Source of the DNA: Rhizopus sp. PT2906
Taxonomy: Eukaryota > Mucoromycota > Mucoromycetes > Mucorales > Rhizopodaceae
DNA length: 64,000 nt
Reading direction: 5' to 3'
Assembly: GCA_025529335.1 (NCBI GenBank)
Contig: JAMYHX010000012.1
Location: forward strand, 176,236-240,235
The notes beneath the pieces were generated by a model. That model made no database searches. It was not told the origin of the DNA and saw only the letters and a list, made by a program, of their open reading frames with translations. The position numbers were made by a program, and so were the translations under genes. Positions 34,985 to 46,897 of this stretch are shown here, piece by piece (position 1 is the stretch's first letter; every line of letters starts with the position of its first letter).

Positions 34985-35268
34985 TATAAGCTCTCCTTTT
35001 CAGAAGAAGCTTCCTTCTTATGGCATCACAAGAAGCAGGAGGTTCTGATTGAATATGGTTTTTGATATACTTTTGTAAATCAGTCAAACTTTTCCTTAAT
35101 GGCTGATTTGTTGCTTTTCTTCCTTCTTTGCCAAATATACTTTCACGGTCGTCTTTGTAAAGAACTGCAAACATGATTCAAATAAAATAAGTCAACTTTT
35201 TCTTTTTTGGATCAAACAAAGTCCGACTGCTATCTTCAAAAATCGTCCAATTGACGATGGAGCGACTG
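34985..35268 (-). repeat. dispersed repeat copy 1 (coding-like)
   Basis: About 280 bp match the plus-strand segment 46898-47165 with an estimated 85-90 percent identity by eye. They begin CAGTCGCTCCATCGTCAATT and run into a conserved frame. That frame reads LYKDDRESIFGKEGRKATNQ followed by LRKSLTDLQKYIKNHIQSEP and ASCDAIRRKLL. The protein is better conserved than the flanks, so the repeat carries or carried a short coding segment. It sits directly upstream of the transposase fragment. Confidence 0.75.
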
Positions 35269-35969
35269 TATCTTACCACTTGTGCTTTTTGTCAGTGCTT
35301 TTGTTACACATGGCAAATGTTTTTACTGATTATGTCAGGAAAACAGCACAATCTCACTAATATGGTTGATTCCGGCTTGTGATTTATTTACTCAGGGCAT
35401 TTTACAACTAATTTTTATTCGATAAGCTATTAGCAAGAAACGTGTCTCGTTAATAAGGCATATTAACCACATTAAATATTAGCATGTATTTCTTCTTCAA
35501 TACTTTAATATGTTGTTAATACCTTGATGAAGGGTGAATCAAGCAATATCATACAAAAAAAGGATGATCCTATTGGCAGACACAAGCCAATCTATCTGTC
35601 GTATCCTTACTGGTCTTAAGGCAGTTCTTCCATCAATAAGAAGCTTTATTCCTATTTCTCTCTTCAGTCAAAATAAGTCATATCATCGTCAATCTCTCTC
35701 TTTTAAGAGAATGACACACATGGTTTTCTTTTATGAAGGGTGAAATGATTATAGTAAATTATTATTAAAGGAAACGTGGTAAAAAAGGTGGGTTCCATTT
35801 TAGGAAGGCAAAAAAAAGAAGAAAAAATCAGGCCACTTTATAGCTTTTACGAGGGGGACCAAACCAACAGTATCCAATTGACCAAATAAAGCAAGTAACA
35901 AATAAAAAACTTGGAACTTAAAAATTTTTAGCCCTTTTCTTCTTCTTTATATTTCTTTGTAGAATAACC
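35269..35969. other. intergenic, promoter side of the SREBP-like gene
   Basis: No coding region is supported; a 69-codon frame (35534-35743) has no motif. The 60 nt before the ATG are T/C-rich (CCCTTTTCTTCTTCTTTA), like other leaders in this window. Confidence 0.45.
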
Positions 35970-38900
35970 ATGGAAACCTTTACACCTTTTCCTGTCGATT
36001 TTTTAACAGAAAATAATACATTAAATGATGACGATCCTTATTTTTCACTCTCCCAATTCGATTTTGAATTACAGCAACAAGCACAGGCTGCATTACAACA
36101 AGATTCATGGCAGGATTTTGATAAATACTTGTCTTTAGATAGTAATCAACTCATAAATCAACAACAACAACAACAACAACAGTTATTTAATGATCCAAAT
36201 TTATTTTATGCACCTTTAAATGAAATCATGCCAATGGACCAAAAGGCAGCAATAGATCAACCAAACCCATTAAATGACGATTGGAAAGAGAATATAAAAC
36301 AAGAATATAATACTCCGGAATCACTACCATTCTCTCCTTTACAACAAGATGAAAATACCACAAGTAGCACTGATCCTACAAATCAATCTCCGAAATTGAC
36401 CACGGATTCAACTACTCCCAGTACAGCTACCACAACAGCGACATCTACCATAGCTCCTCCCAATATTGACTTTATGGGATGGAATAGCAATGGAAGTAGC
36501 TTGGAACCACAAGGTAATATCAATACAATCCCTTGTAAAAAGGCAAGGATGTATTAAAGCTAATTTTCATCTATAGGCAAAATCCCCATTCAAAGACTAA
36601 AAACTTTAAACTCTATTAACAACTCAGTCAACACATCCGCCAGCAATAGTTCTTCCGTCAATGCACCGGGACGACAACATAAAAAGACCGCCCATAACGC
36701 TATCGAACGCCGTTATCGTAATAATATCAATGACCGTATTGCAGAATTAAAAAATGCAGTACCTGCTCTTTTATATGCCAAGGTCAAAGATAACAACGGT
36801 CGAAAACGAAAGAACGATGAAGAGGACGATGGTGAAGACGGTGAAGAATACCTTGACGGCGTCGCCGTAGCCACTAAACTCAACAAGGCCACTATCTTGA
36901 GAAAAGCTACCGAATATATCAATCACTTGAAAAAGACAGGTGAAGATATTAAGCGCGAAAACGAAGTGCTTCAGAATATACTCAGTCAACTTCCCGGTGG
37001 TGCCGATATCCTGCAGCGTTACCATATGCAAAAGCAACAGAGAGAAAAAGAGCTTCAAAGACAGCAACTGCTCGAGCGTGAGCTTCAAAAGCAGCAAGAG
37101 CAGCAACGTAAAGCAGCAAACAGAAAGAGAGCAAGATATAATAGAAACATTCATGATGCGTCAGACGAATATGAATCTTCCTCCTCTTCTCCAGATCCAG
37201 CTACACCTCCTGCTATGACAAGTCGTGTATTCATGGCTATGTTTATGGCCATCACGTTCTTGTCTACCTCGCCGCTGACGACAAACACTACACCAGCAGA
37301 GCATCATCATGTCTCAAGGACACCGACTGCACCTGTAAAAGAAGACCTGAATGCCCCAGTACTTTCTACTTCTATCTTTACCTCGCTCTTTCAATTTGAT
37401 AGCACGTGGTAAGTACCGTAAAAGTGTTCTTCCGTCTAATACTAACACAAATGCTTCTTTTTAAAAGGTCAATGATACGAACTGTCATGTTTGTTATCTG
37501 TCTCCTGCAGTTATTCTTACCTTACATTCGATCTTTCTTCTTTGGCTCTTCTCTCAAACTGAAACGAGTGAACCCGGCCAGACGCTTGGCTTCTAACTAT
37601 GTACACCGCAAGGAAGTCAATAATGTGACACCCGGTGACTTAAAGTGTAGACAAATGTACTCTATCTTGAACCAATCTGGCCGACTTCTTCCTCGGGACA
37701 CGATTGTAACCATTTTTTGTTTACTGAAAGAAACGCTCCGCTTATTTGCTCACCATGTACTTGGCTATGACATTCTCTATGGCGACCATGACTTGCTCAC
37801 ACCTGAGGAAGAGTGGGGTCAGGTCTGTAAGTGGATCAAGTTAAACGAAACCCTCTGTCTTGGTGGTAGTGGCCACGTCTCCCGTCTGTCTATGCTTTAT
37901 GCCTGTTTCCACATGATCAATCTTGTCGACTTGTTGGATGAAGACAAGCATGACCATGTCTATCAGACCCATGCTCGTGCTTATGCCACAGCTGCCATGC
38001 AAATGACCATTGCTATTCCTCGCCGAGCCTTGGCTGACAGATTATCTAATTATTTCTGGAAACACGCCATTTACCATATCCAAAAGAACGACCAAGATCT
38101 TGGATTTGAAGAAAGTAATCAATGGATGCTCTCATTAACCTGGCTGGACCCTGAACAAGAACATGAATCCATCCGAAGCATGCCAGAGACACGTGTATGG
38201 GCAGAGGCTATCGAAATGTTCTCGAACCAGACGCGTCTAAGCTCTAAGCGAAATGGCCTTTCGATTTCTTACACAGCACCCGTCTTGGTCCCTGCGGCCA
38301 TCCTCTCTACTCTCCACTTGCTTGATAATCTCCGTATTCAATTTGACCGCCTGGTAACCCTCATGGCAACCACTGAGGATAACACTAATAGCGATGATGA
38401 ATTTGATGACGATAATGGCAGTAAAATAAGTGATGTTATCGAAACTGAGTTCTCAAACATCATGCTTTTGACCGAATCAAGTGACAAGAAAGAAGAAGCA
38501 AGTACGGATCAACAGCGTTTGGCTTACTGGTTTGCTGCTGTGGGCGCAACTACCGAAGCGCTCTGGAAGAACAAGATGGATCAAGTCGAAAAGTGGCTTC
38601 CTCATCTCATCCAACGCGTACCTCGTTCGATGACTTCAAGAGGCTCTAGTGTGGCACAAAAGGCGACCTTGAACCAGCTGGATGAATTGATCAAGAAGGC
38701 CATGATACATACCCTCGTTGGCTCTGCTCTTCTCAAGGACAACGACGTTGAAAAACAAAAGCAAGGCCTGGCTGAACTCAAAAGCGCTGAGTCGCTGCGC
38801 ACAACAATACGCAAACAACAGTCAAAGATGACAAGTTATTCTGCAACCAGCGAAGATGGACATGATCTCGAATCTATCGTTCTCTCCCTTGCTGATTTTG

Positions 38901-39229
38901 TCGTTTCTTTCGCTGGCCTCGAGGCATGGATCACGGCTATGAAACTCAACCAAGACGTGGCCGAGGTTGAAGACCATGTGAGAGAAAGTACACTTGCGCT
39001 GCGAAGAATGATTCGACATCCTTATTTGCAAATGCTGGGTGAGAACCAGTCGATCGTTGACCGCCTCACTCGACTTGGTCGATTTATCACTCATCATCCA
39101 GGAGATACTGATTCTGCCTGTGATATAACAGATGAAGATAACGTTGTTGATGCTGAAGATAGTAGTGCTCATCAGATCGTCGTTAAACGAGCAGAGAAGG
39201 CTCAATCTATACTTCATGGCTTAATATAG
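35970..39229 (+). CDS. SRE1: SREBP-type membrane-anchored bHLH-zip transcription factor (Sre1-like)
   Basis: In other eukaryotes SREBPs sit in the ER membrane, and the N-terminal factor is released to activate sterol and hypoxia genes. Three exons: 35970-36513, 36577-37408 and 37468-39229 (1045 aa). Residues 1-180 form an acidic, Gln-rich activation region. The bHLH at about 216-305 contains KTAHNAIERRYRNNINDRIA; the RRY tyrosine is the SREBP hallmark. A leucine-zipper-like helix with a long QQREKELQRQQLLERELQ run follows. Two hydrophobic helices (about 395-411 and 461-480) enclose a short luminal loop, and the second is split by the last intron. The remaining 560 residues form a helical regulatory domain. 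No RxxL site-1 protease motif is visible in the loop. ERG25 lies 11 kb away. Confidence 0.9.
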
Positions 39230-39847
39230 ATAACTATACACACACATATACATATATATACACATAAAACACTCATTTACATCGCTTGTCTTTATTAATT
39301 TTATACAATAAACATATACATCTTGATAAATATTTGTATGCTTATGATAATTTATTTAAACGTAATGACAGTAGCAACTATTAGATACAAATTATTCATA
39401 AACTATTAGCACACATTACAAGATCAATCAACACTTTAGTTGATTTTCTATGCCTTCTTTATTGATTAAAAAAGACAACATTTAATACATAAGATGAGGT
39501 TGATATTTTTGAGAAAACATAAATGTGGTCAACACTTTATACAAAATGAAAAGTTATTAGAGACTTGATATCAATGTAAATAACTGATTTACTAATCATA
39601 TCTTTATTCATTCTTTTGCTTCTGATAAGCTCTCTTTTATCACTATTTGTTGTCTCATTTGTTGTCTGAAATTACCATTTTTTTATCAGTGACTTAAGTG
39701 TATTATGTCGTAATGTGATATAATTATTTTATGAAGCGTCTTTTTATGCAACCTTTTGATAATTATGGTAAAAAAACAGAAAAAGTTTTCCCAAGTTATG
39801 ATAATAAATACTCTGTGATTTTAGAGTTTATGCCAAGATTATATATC
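39230..39847. other. intergenic
   Basis: AT-rich, with a CA/TA microsatellite at 39238-39266 just past the SREBP stop. No gene is visible. Confidence 0.5.
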
Positions 39848-40093
39848 ATGAAGACTATCACCTGCTTCATAACCTTCTTGGTCATTCCTACTTTTACTAT
39901 TGCTGCTTGTATTTATGTTGACCATACCGACTATGCCGACTATGGTAAAAATAAATTTCGTATGTTTGACAAGTGTCATCCTCCTCCATGCAAGGATACA
40001 GAAGTTATTGTGCCATTCCCTGCTCCTGGTTTGACGCCTATTAATATGTGTTGTCCAAGTGAATTAAGTGATCACTTTTATATTCAGTGGTGA
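39848..40093 (+). CDS. small secreted cysteine-containing protein (81 aa)
   Basis: The ATG at 39848 gives a signal peptide (MKTITCFITFLVIPTFTIAA). An in-frame upstream extension would bury it. The mature part is about 61 residues with cysteines in ACIY, KCHPPPC and MCC, and is rich in Asp/Tyr and Pro. It is intronless. Architecture resembles the ORF at 18065 (tiny, secreted, CC near the C-terminus). Function is unknown. Confidence 0.6.
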   Translation: MKTITCFITFLVIPTFTIAACIYVDHTDYADYGKNKFRMFDKCHPPPCKDTEVIVPFPAPGLTPINMCCPSELSDHFYIQW

Positions 40094-40462
40094 ATTAATA
40101 AAAACGATCCCAGATGCATATCTATCGTCTTACATGTCGCATGCTTCTTTTTGGAAAGATGATATTCACGAGGCTTCTGTTGCTTATCTAAACAGAATCA
40201 CTTTTGGTTTCATCTTTAAAGAACAATGAATATACAAGTCCCTCTATGTTAAAAATTAGTATAATTTTATAGTACGTTTTATTAATAGCTCATATGCATC
40301 CTAAATGGGGTATGAAAAATAGAGCATATATTCAAGGTATTCTCAATCACAAACGATATATCCATGGTTACATGATGTCATGTTTGCCATCTATTTCGCA
40401 AAAATTATTTAAAGATCAGCCATCTTTTTTTTTATTCTTTTTCTTTTTATATTTCAACAAAG
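40094..40462. other. intergenic, promoter of the Pcs60-like gene
   Basis: A T/C-rich block (40424-40450) directly precedes the ATG. No motif is decisive. Confidence 0.45.
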
Positions 40463-42122
40463 ATGACAAGCGATACTTTATATTCAATATTTGAACAAAG
40501 AAAAGATGCTAGGAAACCAGCCATTATCATTCCTAAATCTGCCCCTATACCAACCACTATCACATACCATCAATTACTGGATATTATTCACGACTTTTCA
40601 AACAAGCTATCCAATCTAGTACCCGCGAGTTACTTGGAACCCGGCAGGTCAATCTCGATTAGTTATCCAAACTCATTGGAATTTGTCGTTGCATTTCTGG
40701 GTTCTACTTTTATGAACTTGATGGCCTCTCCTTTAAATCCGGCGTATACCGAAGATGAATTTAACTTTTATTTGGAAGATGCCAAAAGTTCTATACTCGT
40801 ATTACCCAAAGGTGCACTAAATCAAGAAAAGAATCCTGCCATTTTGGCTGCCAAGAAACAAGGTGTATTTGTAGTCGAGATGCACTGGAATGGTTCTCAA
40901 ATGGAAATCAATGCCCATGCACCATCTGAATTCAGTCAGCAACCTCATCGTCAGATACATAGCTTCAACCCGAAACCAGATGAACCTGCATTGTTATTGC
41001 ATACCAGCGGAACGACGGGTAGACCTAAAGGTTAGAATCATGTGAAATCATGCTAAAGTCCCCCTTCTTTTTTTTTTCTTTACTAATCGAGGGCAACAAT
41101 TAGGGGTTCCTTTAACTCATCTTAATTTGGTAACATCTATGCGTAATATAATCAATACCTATGAACTCAATACACAAGATCGTACGCTTCTCGTGATGCC
41201 ATTGTTTCATGTTCACGGCTTGATCTGTGGTCTATTGTCCACTTTACTGTCCGGTGGCACTGCTGTCATTCCTCAAAGATTCAGTGCTTCTCACTTCTGG
41301 CCTGATTTCAAGGATAATCACTGCAATTGGTACACAGCCGTGCCTACTATCCATCAAATCTTACTCCGCAATCCTCCGAAGGAAGTACCGCTTATTCGCT
41401 TCATTCGCTCGTGTTCTTCCAGTCTTGCTCCATCCACTCTCGAAGCACTCGAAAAGCACTTCAAAGCACCTGTTTTGGAAGCATATGCCATGACGGAGGC
41501 ATCTCATCAGATGACGTCTAACCCTCTACCTCATCGCGGTCCTCATAAGCCGGGCTCAGTCGGCTTGGGTCAAGGAGTAGAAGTCGTCATTTTGGACGAA
41601 CAAGGAAACCCTGCCGAGTTAGGAGAGGTCTGTATCCGTGGTAAAAATGTCACCAAGGGGTACTTGAACAATCCCGAAGCAACGGCCAGCTCCTTTACAA
41701 AAGACGGATATTTCCGTACAGGTGATCAAGGCAAAAAGGATAAAGACGGCTATCTGATCCTAACCGGCCGTATTAAGGAGTTGATCAATCGTGGCGGTGA
41801 AAAGATTTCGCCGATAGAGCTAGATGGTGTTCTCTTGAGCCATCCAAAGGTCGCCGAGGCCGTTAGTTTTGGTGTCCCTGATGAAATGTATGGACAAGAG
41901 GTACATGCTACAGTCGTTTTGAAAGCCGGTGTCAAGAATGATGAGAAATCAATCGAACGTGAACTCCAAGCTTACTGTCAGTCTAAACTCGCTAAATTTA
42001 AAGTTCCCAAGCGTATTTATGTTACAGATATTATGCCAAAAACAGCCACTGGTAAAATCCAGCGTCGTAAAATGGTTGATGTCTTCTTTAAGGGACCTGT
42101 TAAACCTCAGGCTAGATTGTAG
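40463..42122 (+). CDS. PCS60: peroxisomal AMP-forming CoA synthetase (Pcs60/AAE3 oxalyl-CoA synthetase type)
   Basis: It activates a carboxylic acid to its CoA ester through an acyl-adenylate. Plant and yeast AAE3/Pcs60 use oxalate. Two exons, 40463-41030 and 41104-42122 (528 aa). The AMP-binding P-loop LLLHTSGTTGRPKG lies at about 177-190 and is interrupted by the intron after RPK. Further motifs are YAMTEASHQM, FRTGDQGKKDKDGYL, GRIKELINRGGEKISP and the C-terminal lysine in PKTATGKIQRRK. The MTEASHQM block is typical of Pcs60/AAE3. The protein ends in ARL, a peroxisomal PTS1 variant. The 73-nt intron has a non-consensus GTTAGA donor. Oxalate as substrate is inferred from family. Confidence 0.92.
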
Positions 42123-42273
42123 ATATATTATTTAATAGAACACGTGATTTAATAAACATTGATATTTTTTTTTTTTTTTTTTTGCTTGTACACAGTAACC
42201 ACGGGTTGCATCATTGTTTTTTTTTTTACTCTGAATAAATAAGGAGGGGGTATAATCCAAATGTAAAACTTGT

Positions 42274-42735
42274 CTAGCCGGTTTTACCAATACGTCTGAC
42301 TGTGCCTGATGGTAAATTGGTAAATAGCTCGTAAATCTCTGCTTGTTCGTCGCAATATTGTAAAAGTTTGCTCCTTTCCTCTTTTTGTTGCAGAATATCC
42401 AAAAGTTGCTTTATGTCTCCCTTAACATATTCATCAGACCAAGCAATGTGCTCTCCTGTTAACTTGTAGTCATGCAAATACTTGGAAAGCTGTATAAACT
42501 GTGGACGTTCCAATAGATCATATGCCTTGAAGAGAACCGTCTGTGATGCATATACATTCTTTGAGAGTTGAACAATAATAGTTGGAATTACATGGCTATG
42601 TTCTTTTTGATACTCTTCTGGCTCAGAATTAGCCCTTTCCAGCAAGTCTTCAAACCTCGTCTTATCTTGTGCTGTAGTCTCTTTTGTTGAACAGCTTGAG
42701 CCTGTGAAGCAACCTGAGCAAGATTGACAGCTCAT
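42274..42735 (-). CDS. hypothetical protein with Cys-rich N-terminus (153 aa)
   Basis: The single exon starts at MSCQSCSGCFTGSSC, giving five cysteines in the first 15 residues, mostly two or three apart. The remainder is helical and charged, with a conserved-looking FKAYDLLERPQFIQLSKYLH segment and C-terminal PSGTVRRIGKTG. No transmembrane segment is evident. I do not recognise the family. The N-terminus could bind metal or be palmitoylated. It ends 151 bp from the convergent CoA synthetase stop. An in-frame upstream Met adds five residues. Confidence 0.65.
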   Translation of the reverse strand: MSCQSCSGCFTGSSCSTKETTAQDKTRFEDLLERANSEPEEYQKEHSHVIPTIIVQLSKNVYASQTVLFKAYDLLERPQFIQLSKYLHDYKLTGEHIAWSDEYVKGDIKQLLDILQQKEERSKLLQYCDEQAEIYELFTNLPSGTVRRIGKTG

Positions 42736-43857
42736 GAAAAAGAAATACAAAAGAGTGGCTTGTTTAGAGAAAAAAAAAAATTAAAAAGGATAATTTGTGT
42801 CAAGCTATTTGTTGCATTTAAAACTACAGTTGCTATTTATTGTTCCAAATGACTCTTGTATGAAGTATCTTCAACTATTTGACCTGTCGAGTATCATGAT
42901 ATACGTTACACACAGCTACATAATGAATTTCTGCATAAACATCCCCTGAGTAGATATTTATATGCAGGCGCACTGTAGTAAGATACACAACACTTACGGT
43001 AATCACCCAATTATGTAGATCAGTAATGCGCTGCTAGGCAACATTGAGATTATCATTCACGCATCAAACTATATATGTCTACAAGGACCCATTTACTGTT
43101 TTTATAAGTATATCATAAGATTTTTTGATGACCATTCAAATAAAATGAATAAAGGTAAAGAGTAAATAGAATGTTGGCAAAGGACATAAAGCGTAGGTTC
43201 ACAAGGGATTTTTTAGTGTCATGTTTCAGATGCAAGCATTTGCTGTGATTCGCTGTTGATCATTATTCATAATTACAGCTTCACCGTCAAAGATCATCAT
43301 TATACCGTATACATTAAAGACGATTCCCATGACTGGATGTCATCTTTGCTTCAATGATAAGAGAATAGGGAAATAGCATTTGAATGTCCGTTCCTAGTGT
43401 GATGGTACCCAAAAGGACATTTAAGAGATTTTTCCCTTGATATTCGGCATCAAATCAACCCGACTTTTCTCCCTTTGTTTGCAACTGATACATGCAAAGA
43501 AGGATATATTTATATTTTACTGCAATATCAAGCCTTGATGAATAGTACAACAGTTTTACATTGATTATCTTTCAAAAAAAAAAAAGTAGTCGATCTTTCG
43601 TCATTAACAAATCAAAACAGTACTATTTTATATTCAATTATTTCATCATTATATAAGCGAGAGTCAATCAAAGCTATTCAGCCTTTGCATAAAAGCCCTG
43701 TTCCTTTTTGCAACAATAAACTTTTTTTTTCTACCTTATATAATTACCATTTCTTTTTTCAAAAGCTTTATTATATTTGTTTTTCTCCTTTGTAAATAAA
43801 AAGGTACACGATCAATCTTTTTTTATATCTTTTTATACCCTTTTCTTTTCGAAAAAC
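42736..43857. promoter_or_regulatory. divergent intergenic region (hypothetical / Srk1-like)
   Basis: 1.1 kb between divergent genes. The final 150 nt before the kinase ATG contain TTATATAATTAC (about 43735-43746) and long T/C-rich tracts. No further gene is supported. Confidence 0.45.
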
Positions 43858-45898
43858 ATGCTTACCCACATAAAAGACTTTATTCGATTAAAGAAAGAAG
43901 AATATAGAACTAGACATATTAATAACACCATCAATCATAGTTCACATCAACAACGTCTCATGGAATCTCGCACTGTACCAAAACAACAAGCACTCAACGA
44001 TATATTTGATCTACAGCGTAAGCAAAACAACAATACAGGTTATGCTACCGTACCAAGATCAGTCTCAGTAAAAGAAATTAAAAGAGCACCCAATGCAGCT
44101 GAAGAACTGGCAACGATGGTCATGGAACAGAATAATAAAAAAAGGAATCAATTGCCTCATAATGAATTCGATCGATTCAAGCTTCTCAAAAAGATTGGAG
44201 AGTAAGATCAACATACTTTCTTGATGACGCATGCATATTCACATTGTTTATTATAGTGGTGCATTTTCAAACGTCTATGCTGCTCGAGATATAGTAACAG
44301 GCAAGAAAGTGGCGATTAAAGTAGCGCAAAAGCCAAAAGCTGAAAAAGTAAGCTTTTACTTTTTATTAAAAAGCATGTGAAGAGTAATTCATTAATTAGA
44401 ATAATGGTCATCGACACTTACATTCGAGTATCCAAAAGAAACCAAAGGCTACTGAGGTATATAATATAAATTTATACTAGTTTATTGTTATTGATGATAT
44501 CATCGTTTGCTAATGCTACTTCTTTTTGTTTTCGTTAGCGTGCTAGCATTCTAAAAGAAGTGCAGATCATGCGAAATATTCGACACCCAAATATAGTACA
44601 GCTCATTCATTATACGGAAACAAAGGACAATTATCTCCTTACTATGGAACTCTGTGAGGGTGGTGAGCTATTTCACCAAATTGTTAAATTAACTTACTTC
44701 AGTGAAGAACTCTCCCGTCATGTCATAACCCAAGTAGCTGCTGCCGTAAAATACCTCCATGAAGAATGCGGCGTCGTACACAGGTTTGTTGTAGAAGAAA
44801 ACAATAAAGTGAAAAAGCTAACCCCATCTGTTTTCTGCTTGTAGGGATATCAAGCCTGAAAATATCTTGTTTGATCCGATACCCATTATACCCTCCAAGC
44901 ATCGTAAACTTCGTCCGACAGACAATGAAAGCAAGATGGACGAAGGAGAATTCATCAAAGGCTACGGTGGTGGCGGCATCGGCCGAGTAAAACTGGCTGA
45001 TTTTGGGCTTTCCAAAGTCATTTGGAACAATTCAACATTCACCCCTTGTGGTACCGTAGGTTATACTGCTCCAGAAATCGTATGCGATCAGCAATACTCC
45101 AAATCCGTTGACATGTGGGCCATTGGCTGTGTACTCTATACAATCCTATGTGGTTTCCCTCCGTTCTATGATGAATCAATTCAAAGCTTAACAGATAAAG
45201 TTGCAAAGGGCGAATTTACTTTCCTGAGTCCTTGGTGGGATACGATAGGCCGCAGTGTGAAAGATTTGATACGTCATCTACTTTGTGTTGATTCTAAAAA
45301 GAGACTAACCATTGACGAATTCTTTAATCATCCTTGGATAACAGAGAAGGAAGAAGACATTAAACCAAGCACAGGTTTGCAGCCCTCTGCCCGTGAACAG
45401 ATCCGACTGAACCAGTCGCACAAATATCATCCATACTGTCATGGAGAGCAAGAACTTACTCCTCCAAAGGATCAAGAAGATGACGCAGTTATGGTCGAAG
45501 CGCCCTATTCAACACCTGATGCTGCTACTCTGCGTGAAATATTTGACGTTACCTATGCCGTGCAAAGAATGGGCGAAGAGCAACCAGATGCAAAGCACCA
45601 TCATCATCATAAGCAGGCTCATAAGGAGCAATCACTGAATAAAACAGTAGCTAATAAACATGTGCCAGTGCCACAGACCCAGCAAAACCAACACTTACCC
45701 ATTGCCCAGAAACTTGCACAGCATAGTCGAGGCGTGGCAAATCCAATTCATTATCAACACCAGCAACAACCCTACCCTCACCAGTCTGGAGCAAGCCCTG
45801 TGGCAGCACCTACACTAGCACTGAATGAGTTCAAGCTGGACATGAATAAGGCGACCTTATTAAAAAATCGTAAAGGCATGATGAAGGCCCAAGTGTAA
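43858..45898 (+). CDS. SRK1: Srk1/Rck2-type MAPK-activated protein kinase
   Basis: These CAMK-group kinases act downstream of the Sty1/Hog1 stress MAPK. Five exons: 43858-44201, 44257-44347, 44400-44456, 44539-44783 and 44845-45898 (596 aa). The N-terminal 110 residues are charged. Then come the glycine loop (IGDGAFSNVY), VAIKVAQK with the ATP lysine, and HRDIKPEN (split by an intron after HR). A 38-residue insertion before LADFGLSK and the APE motif in GYTAPEIV follow. The long insert in subdomain VI-VII is a feature of the Rck/Srk family. After the kinase domain, ATLREIFDVTYAVQRM and the C-terminal LDMNKATLLKNRKG match the family tail used for MAPK docking. A His-run and Gln-rich linker separate the two. 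The first ATG was chosen over an upstream non-ATG extension. Confidence 0.9.
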
Positions 45899-46006
45899 AT
45901 TTCCTTTTGTGTATGTAATTATCGGTCATTAAAATTTGAAAGTGTTTGTTCATGCAAATGTCTTGTTTTTTTTTTTTTTTTTTTTTTTTTTTTCTTCTAA
46001 AAGAAC
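45899..46006. other. short intergenic with a T27 run
   Basis: Only 108 bp separate two plus-strand genes. A continuous T-run at about 45967-45993 dominates it, so the downstream promoter is minimal or lies within the kinase 3' end. Confidence 0.6.
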
Positions 46007-46825
46007 ATGAATACTGAAGTAAGGGCACCTGGAGAAAAGTTTGATATAGAAGAACATTCACTGTCTCATTACATAGATGCAAGGTATAAGCATACCCTTA
46101 GCCGTCATGAGCATTACTTATTTTCTTTCTTTTACAGTCAACTGGGATCTCGAGCTGTAGGCAATGACAATAGAATGACAAAAGGCAATAAAAGCCCAGA
46201 ACGTAGACGCAGCTCAATTTCAACTGCACATATAGAGTCTTCTCTTGTTGATCCTTCTAATGAATACGCCATATTCGCATACGATCAATTTGCTGCTTTT
46301 TGTGCTGACCTTTTATTGATAAAGCCAGTCATTGACGACACTGTCACATCATTTGCGACAAATGTACTCACAATCATAGCATCACCCACATTTGATTTGG
46401 ATATGCAAGAACTAAAAAGACGTATAGAACAGTTACTGCCGCCAGTGTCTTCTGTGACAGATGAAGGTCCAAAATACAAGTATTGTCGAGGTGCACAGCT
46501 AGCATGGTTAGACTTTGAACAGCTCTACAACATGGCTGAGCGAGTTGTAAACTGCAGTAAGGCTGGTAGTGGGTTAACAATAGTTGATGAAGACGGCGGT
46601 GAGGAAGAAGATGAAAGTATTGAAACGCGCGATCAAACAAGACGGATGAGTGTGAAAGGAGACGTTCAGTATATTCATCACCCAGTTACCACACAAATCA
46701 CAATGCGACAAACTAGAGAAGATGCTTATCCTAATTTTGTTGAGCATAACCGAGAAGATATGCCTCCTGATATGCAATATGATAAAGATATAACCCCGTT
46801 TGATAGCGAAGATGAAAATGTATAG
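46007..46825 (+). CDS. hypothetical protein (254 aa spliced)
   Basis: The frame is open throughout. A 54-nt in-frame intron (46084-46137, GTATAA...TTTACAG) is likely, since it removes an odd HTLSRHEHYLFSFFY segment. The remaining protein has a basic SPERRRSSIS segment (possible phosphosite), a hydrophobic helical core (YAIFAYDQFAAFCADLLLIK, DDTVTSFATNVLTIIASPTF), and an acidic C-terminus (DEDGGEEEDESIE, FDSEDENV). The core could be a cyclin-like or PAS-adjacent helical fold, but I do not recognise it. It sits 108 bp behind the Srk1-like kinase on the same strand. Confidence 0.6.
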   Translation: MNTEVRAPGEKFDIEEHSLSHYIDARYKHTLSRHEHYLFSFFYSQLGSRAVGNDNRMTKGNKSPERRRSSISTAHIESSLVDPSNEYAIFAYDQFAAFCADLLLIKPVIDDTVTSFATNVLTIIASPTFDLDMQELKRRIEQLLPPVSSVTDEGPKYKYCRGAQLAWLDFEQLYNMAERVVNCSKAGSGLTIVDEDGGEEEDESIETRDQTRRMSVKGDVQYIHHPVTTQITMRQTREDAYPNFVEHNREDMPPDMQYDKDITPFDSEDENV

Positions 46826-46897
46826 TAATAAAGGTTCATTGTGATCGATCTATTGTTTTTTTGTTTTTTGTTTTTTTATTCTATTCAGCTATAAGAC

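Noticed and set aside
38822..39217. 131-codon minus-strand frame inside the SREBP gene
   Set aside because: Antisense to a long coding exon, with no splice or start context.
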